Both the position numbers and the translations under genes were made by a program. A model generated the notes under the pieces. The model worked only from the letters and a program-made list of their open reading frames with translations. It did not search any database and was not told the origin of the DNA. Below, one piece after another: positions 5,862 to 10,005 of a DNA stretch of 10,005 nucleotides. How positions within the stretch are numbered: the stretch's first letter is position 1; every line of letters begins with the position of its first letter. The stretch is from Actinomycetes bacterium (lineage in GTDB: Bacteria; Actinomycetota; Acidimicrobiia; Acidimicrobiales; RAAP-2): contig JAKABC010000050.1 of NCBI GenBank assembly GCA_021802025.1, forward strand, positions 1-10,005, in the 5' to 3' direction.

Positions 5862-6466
5862 GACCGACCGCGCAGGCGGGCCAGCGCCTGGTTAAGGCTG
5901 AGCACGTCGAGGTAGGACGAGCCTAAGAAACCCCATTGCGGACCCTGCGTCTCGTCGCGGATGAGCCTCCTCAACCGTCCCGGAGCGATTCCGGTCGCCC
6001 GAGCGACCATGGGGACCTGGACGAGGGCGTCGGCCGGGGAGATGTCGGGGTCGTACCCGCTAGCCGAGGTTGTTACCAGGTCCGGGGTCGGGTGCGCCAC
6101 CCCGAGGCGATGCCAGGCGGCGACGAGGGCGCGAGTGTCGGCGAGCAGGGTCCGCGAGCGCGGTCCGAGGTTGGTCGCCCCCGACTCACCGTGGACGCCG
6201 TTCGCCACGAGGGGGTTGTCGCCACCGCTCACCCCGGCGCGAGGGTTGGCACGGTAGGGACCCGCGTCGTCGGGCCGGCCGTGGAACCAGTCGCGGCCCG
6301 TCCAGTTCTGGCCGATCAGCGTCGAGCCGTTCGGACCGATCGAGCCGTTGGCCTGGTGCGAGAAGACCAGTTGGGCGACGCCGGTACCCGCCAGGGCGTA
6401 GAGGAAACCGAAGACGAGCGTGCAGAACACCACCATGACGAGGGATCGACGCAGATGGGTCCACAT
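5858..6466 (-). CDS. kdpC: Potassium-transporting ATPase subunit C
   Basis: KdpC is the single-span subunit that stabilises the KdpFABC K+ pump and promotes ATP use. This 202-residue protein has one N-terminal membrane helix (about 8-35), then the family signatures NGSTLIGQNW (46-55), HGRPDD (62-67), SGATNLGP (95-102), ASGYDPDISPADA (135-147) and a C-terminal LDVLSLNQAL (186-195). About 15-20 extra residues (roughly 74-93, GVSGGDNPLVANGVHGE) lie between the RP motif and the NLGP motif compared with typical KdpC. The end reads SSYLDVLSLN where EPRVNVLxLN is usual. The ATG at 6466 has AGGAG at 6472-6476, and the gene begins 8 bp after the kdpB stop. Its TGA overlaps the next gene's GTG. Confidence 0.96.
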   Translation of the reverse strand: MWTHLRRSLVMVVFCTLVFGFLYALAGTGVAQLVFSHQANGSIGPNGSTLIGQNWTGRDWFHGRPDDAGPYRANPRAGVSGGDNPLVANGVHGESGATNLGPRSRTLLADTRALVAAWHRLGVAHPTPDLVTTSASGYDPDISPADALVQVPMVARATGIAPGRLRRLIRDETQGPQWGFLGSSYLDVLSLNQALARLRGRS

Positions 6467-6474
6467 GGTGACTC

Positions 6475-8520
6475 CTAGTAGGCGTGCAGGGCGACCAGGA
6501 TGAGGTCGATCAGTTTGATGAAGATGAAGGGCGTGACGACGCCACCAACCCCGTAGATCAGGACGTTGCGTCGCAGGATTGCCGCCGAGTTCACCGCGCG
6601 AAAGCGCACCCCGCGCAGCGCCAGGGGTATGAGGGCCACGATGACCAGCGCATTGAAGATCACGGCGGAGAGGATCGCGCTCTGGGGGCTGTGCAGTCGC
6701 ATGACGTTGAGGGCCTTGAGCTGCGGGTAGGCGGCATAGAACATCGCCGGGATGATCGCGAAGTACTTGGCCACGTCGTTCGCTATTGAGAACGTCGTAA
6801 GCGATCCGCGCGTGATGAGGAGTTGCTTACCGATCTCGACGACGTCGATGAGCTTGGTCGGGTTCGAGTCGAGGTCGACCATGTTGCCGGCCTCTTTGGC
6901 GGCCATGGTCCCGGTATTCATGGCGACCCCGACGTCCGCCTGGGCCAGGGCCGGGGCGTCGTTCGTCCCGTCCCCGGTCATCGCCACGAGCCTCCCGCCT
7001 TCCTGCTCCTGACGGATCAGGGCCATCTTGGCCTCGGGTGTCGCCTCGGCCAGGAAGTCGTCCACCCCCGCCTCCTGGGCGATGGCCGCCGCCGTGAGGG
7101 GGTTGTCGCCCGTGATCATGACGGTGCGAATGCCGAGACGGCGCATCTCGTCGAACTTCTCCTTGATACCCGTCTTCACAACGTCCTTCAGCTCGATCAC
7201 GCCGATCACGTTGGCCCTGTCGGCGACGACGAGGGGCGTAGAACCGGCGCGGGCGACCCGCTCGACGATCTCGTCAAGGTCCGTCGGCACCGTGCCGCCG
7301 GCCTCGACGACCCAGCGCTTGAGCGCCTCGGCCGCACCCTTGCGGATGCGACGACCGTCGACGTCGAGACCGGACATGCGCGTCGTGGCGCTAAAGGGGA
7401 CGAACTCGTGGGGCTGGTCCAAGGTGCGCTCGCGAATCGCGAAGCGCTCCTTGGCGAGCACCACGATCGAACGGCCCTCGGGCGTCTCGTCGGCGAGGGA
7501 GGCCAATTGGGCCACGTCGGCGACCTCGGCCTCGTTGTGTCCGCTCACGGGGTAAAAGTCCGAGGCCATTCGGTTGCCCAGGGTGATGGTGCCGGTCTTG
7601 TCGAGCAGGAGCGTCTGGACGTCACCCGCCGCCTCGACGGCTCGGCCACTCATCGCGAGCACGTTGCGCTGGACCAGCCGGTCCATCCCGGCGATGCCGA
7701 TAGCTGAGAGAAGCGCCCCGATGGTCGTGGGGATCAGGCAGACCAGAAGGGCCACGAGGACTACGACGGACACGCTCGCCCCGGAGAATCGGGCGAACGG
7801 GACGAGGGTCACCACGACGGGGAGGAAGACGATGGTGAGGACCGAGAGGAGGATCGTGAGTGCGATCTCGTTGGGCGTCTTCTGGCGGTTGGCCCCTTCG
7901 ACGAGGGTGATCATTCGATCGAGGAAGGTGTGGCCCCGCTCGGCGGTAATCCTGACCACGATGCGGTCTGAGAGGACGCGGGTGCCCCCCGTGACCGCCG
8001 AGCGGTCGCCCCCCGACTCTCGGATGACCGGCGCCGACTCCCCGGTGATCGCCGACTCGTCCACCGAGGCGATGCCCTCGGTGATCTCGCCGTCCGAGGG
8101 GATGACGTCACCCGGCTCACAGACCACGAGGTCGCCCGCGGCGAGGTCGGCGGCGGCGACCCGCTCTTCGACACCGTCGGGGCGTAGACGGCGCGCCTCG
8201 GTCTCCGAACGCATCTTGCGCAGCGTGTCGGCCTGGGCCTTCCCGCGCCCCTCGGCCATCGCCTCGGCGAAGTTGGCGAAGACGACGGTGAGAAAGAGCC
8301 AGACCGTGATGGACCACGTGAAGACACCGGGGTGGGCAATCGCTTCGACCAGGCTCACAATGGTCCCGACGAGGACGACGAACATGACCGGGTTGCGCAC
8401 CTGCACCCTCGGGTCGAGCTTGGTCACGGCGCCCCCGAGCGCCTCACGCAAGATCGCGGGATCGAACAGGCCACGGGCCCGGGCGACGCCGTGGGGCGTC
8501 GTCGTCTCGGCGGCGCTCAT
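6475..8520 (-). CDS. kdpB: Potassium-transporting P-type ATPase subunit B
   Basis: KdpB hydrolyses ATP to drive K+ import through KdpA in the inner membrane. The full 681 residues are present, the normal length. The TGES loop is at 159-162, with the serine at the position (S162 in E. coli) whose phosphorylation is known to inhibit the pump. DKTGT follows at 307-311, with D307 the phosphorylated aspartate. KGAAEALKRW at 394-403 is in the nucleotide-binding domain. MITGDNPLTA (468-477) and TGDGTNDAPALAQADVG (515-531) form the hinge and Mg2+ site. Membrane helices lie at about 45-62, 68-85, 220-242, 250-275 and in the C-terminal third. GGGAGG-like CCTCCC (8529-8534, read on the minus strand as GGGAGG) sits eight bases before the ATG. 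The ATG shares one base with the kdpA stop (TGATG). All catalytic motifs are intact. Confidence 0.98.
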   Translation of the reverse strand: MSAAETTTPHGVARARGLFDPAILREALGGAVTKLDPRVQVRNPVMFVVLVGTIVSLVEAIAHPGVFTWSITVWLFLTVVFANFAEAMAEGRGKAQADTLRKMRSETEARRLRPDGVEERVAAADLAAGDLVVCEPGDVIPSDGEITEGIASVDESAITGESAPVIRESGGDRSAVTGGTRVLSDRIVVRITAERGHTFLDRMITLVEGANRQKTPNEIALTILLSVLTIVFLPVVVTLVPFARFSGASVSVVVLVALLVCLIPTTIGALLSAIGIAGMDRLVQRNVLAMSGRAVEAAGDVQTLLLDKTGTITLGNRMASDFYPVSGHNEAEVADVAQLASLADETPEGRSIVVLAKERFAIRERTLDQPHEFVPFSATTRMSGLDVDGRRIRKGAAEALKRWVVEAGGTVPTDLDEIVERVARAGSTPLVVADRANVIGVIELKDVVKTGIKEKFDEMRRLGIRTVMITGDNPLTAAAIAQEAGVDDFLAEATPEAKMALIRQEQEGGRLVAMTGDGTNDAPALAQADVGVAMNTGTMAAKEAGNMVDLDSNPTKLIDVVEIGKQLLITRGSLTTFSIANDVAKYFAIIPAMFYAAYPQLKALNVMRLHSPQSAILSAVIFNALVIVALIPLALRGVRFRAVNSAAILRRNVLIYGVGGVVTPFIFIKLIDLILVALHAY

Positions 8521-10005
8521 CAGAAGAACCTCCCGCGGCTCAGCTGCTCAACGATCGGGCCCAGGGCCAGGGCCGGGAAGAAGGTGAGCCCACCGATGAT
8601 GACGACGACGCCGGTGGTGAGACCCACGAACATCGCGTTGTCGGTGCGGAACGTCCCAAGCGAGCGGGGGACGACGTCTTTACTAGCGAGGACGCCTCCG
8701 AGGGCGATCGCCGGTACCAAGATGGCGAAACGGCCGAGCAGCATGTCGAGGGCGCCGATCACGTTGTAGAAGGGGGTGTTGCCCGCGAGCCCGCCGAAGG
8801 CCGAACCGTTGTTGTTGCCCTGGCTGGTGAGTGCGTAGAGGATTTCGCTGAATCCGTGGGGCCCGTGGTTGAGAGGCCCGGCTCGGCCCGCGGCCGTCGA
8901 GACCGCGATGGCCGTCACGACGAGCACGGTGACCGGCATCACCAGAGCGCCCAAGCCGGCGAGCTTGACCTCGGTCGCCTGGATCTTCTTGCCGAGGAAC
9001 TCCGGAGTCCGCCCGATCATCAGCCCACCGATGAACACGGCGATGACCGCGTAGAGCAAGAGCGTGTAGAGGCCGCTGCCAGTCCCACCGGGCGAGACCT
9101 CACCGAGCATCATGCCCGCCAGGAGTCCGAAGCCCCCCATCGGGGTGAACGAGTCGTACGCGGCGTCGGCCGAACCAGTCGAGGTCGATGTCGAGGCCAC
9201 GCCGAACAGCGCGCTGGTCGTATCGCCGAATCGCACCTCTTTCCCCTCGGTGTTCCCGACGCTCGATTGGACGCCGGCCGCCGCCACCGCCGGGTTGTTC
9301 TGGTGCTCGGCCGTGGCCGTGACGGCGAGGACCGAGCCGAAGAGGATCGCCATCACGGCGAGCAGGGTTAGGCCGTGACGCCGGCTACCGACCATCTGGC
9401 CGAAGGTGTAGGTGAACGACACCGGGATGCACAAGACGAGGAAGATGGAGAGGAAGTTCGTCAAACCAGTCGGGTTCTCGAAGGGCGTGGCTGAGTTGGC
9501 GTTCAAGAAACCACCACCGTTGGTGCCGAGCTGCTTGATCGTCTCCATGAAGGCGATCGGCCCACGGGGGACCGTCTGGGTCACCCCGTTCAAGACGTCG
9601 TGGACCGTGACCGGACCCGCCAGGGTCTGAACGGCTCCTTGACCCACGAAGACGATCCCGGCCACGAAGGCAATCGGCAAGAGCACGTAGAAGAGGCATC
9701 GGGTGAGGTCGACCCAGAAGTTCCCCACCGTCGACGCTCGGCGTCGGGCGAAGCCGCGTACGACGACGATGGCGGCCGCGATGCCCACGGCCGGCGTGAC
9801 GAACTGCTGGACCATGAGGGTGATCTGGGAGAAGTAGGACAGCGTCGTCTCGCCCCCGTAGTTCTGCCAGTTGGTGTTGGTCACGAAGGAGACGGCCGCG
9901 TTGAAGCTGAGCGCGCTGTTCACATCCCCGAGGTGCTGGGGGTTGAGGGGCAAGTGTCCCTGGAGTCGCAGGACCAAGTAGGTCAGCAGGATCGACAGGC
10001 CAGAG
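8520..10005 (-). CDS. kdpA: Potassium-transporting ATPase subunit A (5' end outside the window)
   Basis: KdpA is the K+-selective, channel-like subunit of the Kdp pump. The frame is open to the right edge, giving 494 residues of an expected total near 550-560, so about 60 N-terminal residues are missing; the internal TTG at 9977 is not the start. Pore-loop signatures are visible in order: TNTNWQNYGGE (about 9846-9881), TNGGGFLNANSATPFENP (about 9470-9524), SQGNNNGSAFGGL, and a final GGLTFFPALALGPI. The first two contain the Gln and Gly equivalent to residues shown by mutation to set K+ selectivity in E. coli (Q116, G232). Many hydrophobic helices surround them. The protein ends LSRGRFF and its TGA overlaps the kdpB ATG by one base. 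A kdpF, if present, and the operon promoter would lie beyond the right edge. Confidence 0.97.
   Translation of the reverse strand, partial: SGLSILLTYLVLRLQGHLPLNPQHLGDVNSALSFNAAVSFVTNTNWQNYGGETTLSYFSQITLMVQQFVTPAVGIAAAIVVVRGFARRRASTVGNFWVDLTRCLFYVLLPIAFVAGIVFVGQGAVQTLAGPVTVHDVLNGVTQTVPRGPIAFMETIKQLGTNGGGFLNANSATPFENPTGLTNFLSIFLVLCIPVSFTYTFGQMVGSRRHGLTLLAVMAILFGSVLAVTATAEHQNNPAVAAAGVQSSVGNTEGKEVRFGDTTSALFGVASTSTSTGSADAAYDSFTPMGGFGLLAGMMLGEVSPGGTGSGLYTLLLYAVIAVFIGGLMIGRTPEFLGKKIQATEVKLAGLGALVMPVTVLVVTAIAVSTAAGRAGPLNHGPHGFSEILYALTSQGNNNGSAFGGLAGNTPFYNVIGALDMLLGRFAILVPAIALGGVLASKDVVPRSLGTFRTDNAMFVGLTTGVVVIIGGLTFFPALALGPIVEQLSRGRFF

Noticed and set aside
6823..8587. Long plus-strand open frames opposite kdpB (and similar ones opposite kdpD and kdpA)
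   Set aside because: High-GC antisense shadows of clearly conserved genes, with low-complexity composition and no recognisable motifs.
9975..9977. TTG as a start codon for kdpA
   Set aside because: The frame continues to the window edge with KdpA-like residues (LLTYLVLRLQ), so the TTG is an internal leucine.
1..10005. CRISPR arrays, tRNA or rRNA genes, insertion sequences
   Set aside because: No regularly spaced repeats, no cloverleaf-like or rRNA sequence and no transposase or terminal repeats were seen; the longest gene-free stretch is the 108-bp divergent promoter region.

Overview
The window is very GC-rich and almost wholly coding. Short Shine-Dalgarno-led genes, GTG starts, GTGA stop/start overlaps, a Tat signal and a SigK-like ECF sigma factor all suggest a high-GC actinobacterium. 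An acidophilic Acidimicrobiia-type lineage is my guess, but nothing in the sequence proves the rank.

Region 1 (1-2639) is an ECF sigma factor gene (minus strand, 3' end cut by the window edge). It faces a three-gene plus-strand operon across a 108-bp divergent promoter region. The operon encodes two paralogous exported ferritin-like proteins (the second with a clear twin-arginine signal) and a small secreted amicyanin-like blue-copper protein. A CATCC...CCGAAT element sits 37 bp upstream of the first ferritin-like gene. It resembles the promoters recalled for SigK-type sigma factors, so the sigma factor may drive this exported iron/copper redox module.

Region 2 (2632-10005), all on the minus strand, is a potassium-uptake operon in the order kdpA (5' end outside the window), kdpB, kdpC, a free-standing DUF4118/GAF-like membrane protein, and kdpD. 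Junctions are overlaps or an 8-bp gap, so expression should be one polycistronic, translationally coupled unit. KdpA, KdpB and KdpC look like a functional K+-pumping P-type ATPase, with the pore, DKTGT and TGES motifs intact.

The main surprise is the regulatory end. KdpD keeps its Walker A/B N-terminal domain, Usp domain, four membrane helices and GAF region, but its histidine-kinase module has lost the phosphoacceptor histidine, the N-box asparagine and the G1/G2 glycine boxes. No kdpE follows it. KdpD therefore looks like a pseudokinase sensor, next to a second protein that duplicates only the KdpD membrane/GAF portion.

The two regions converge: the cupredoxin and kdpD genes overlap tail-to-tail by 8 bp. 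A 22-bp near-perfect inverted repeat (21 of 22 paired, 21-nt loop) just past the cupredoxin stop lies inside the kdpD coding tail and may be the terminator of the plus-strand operon.
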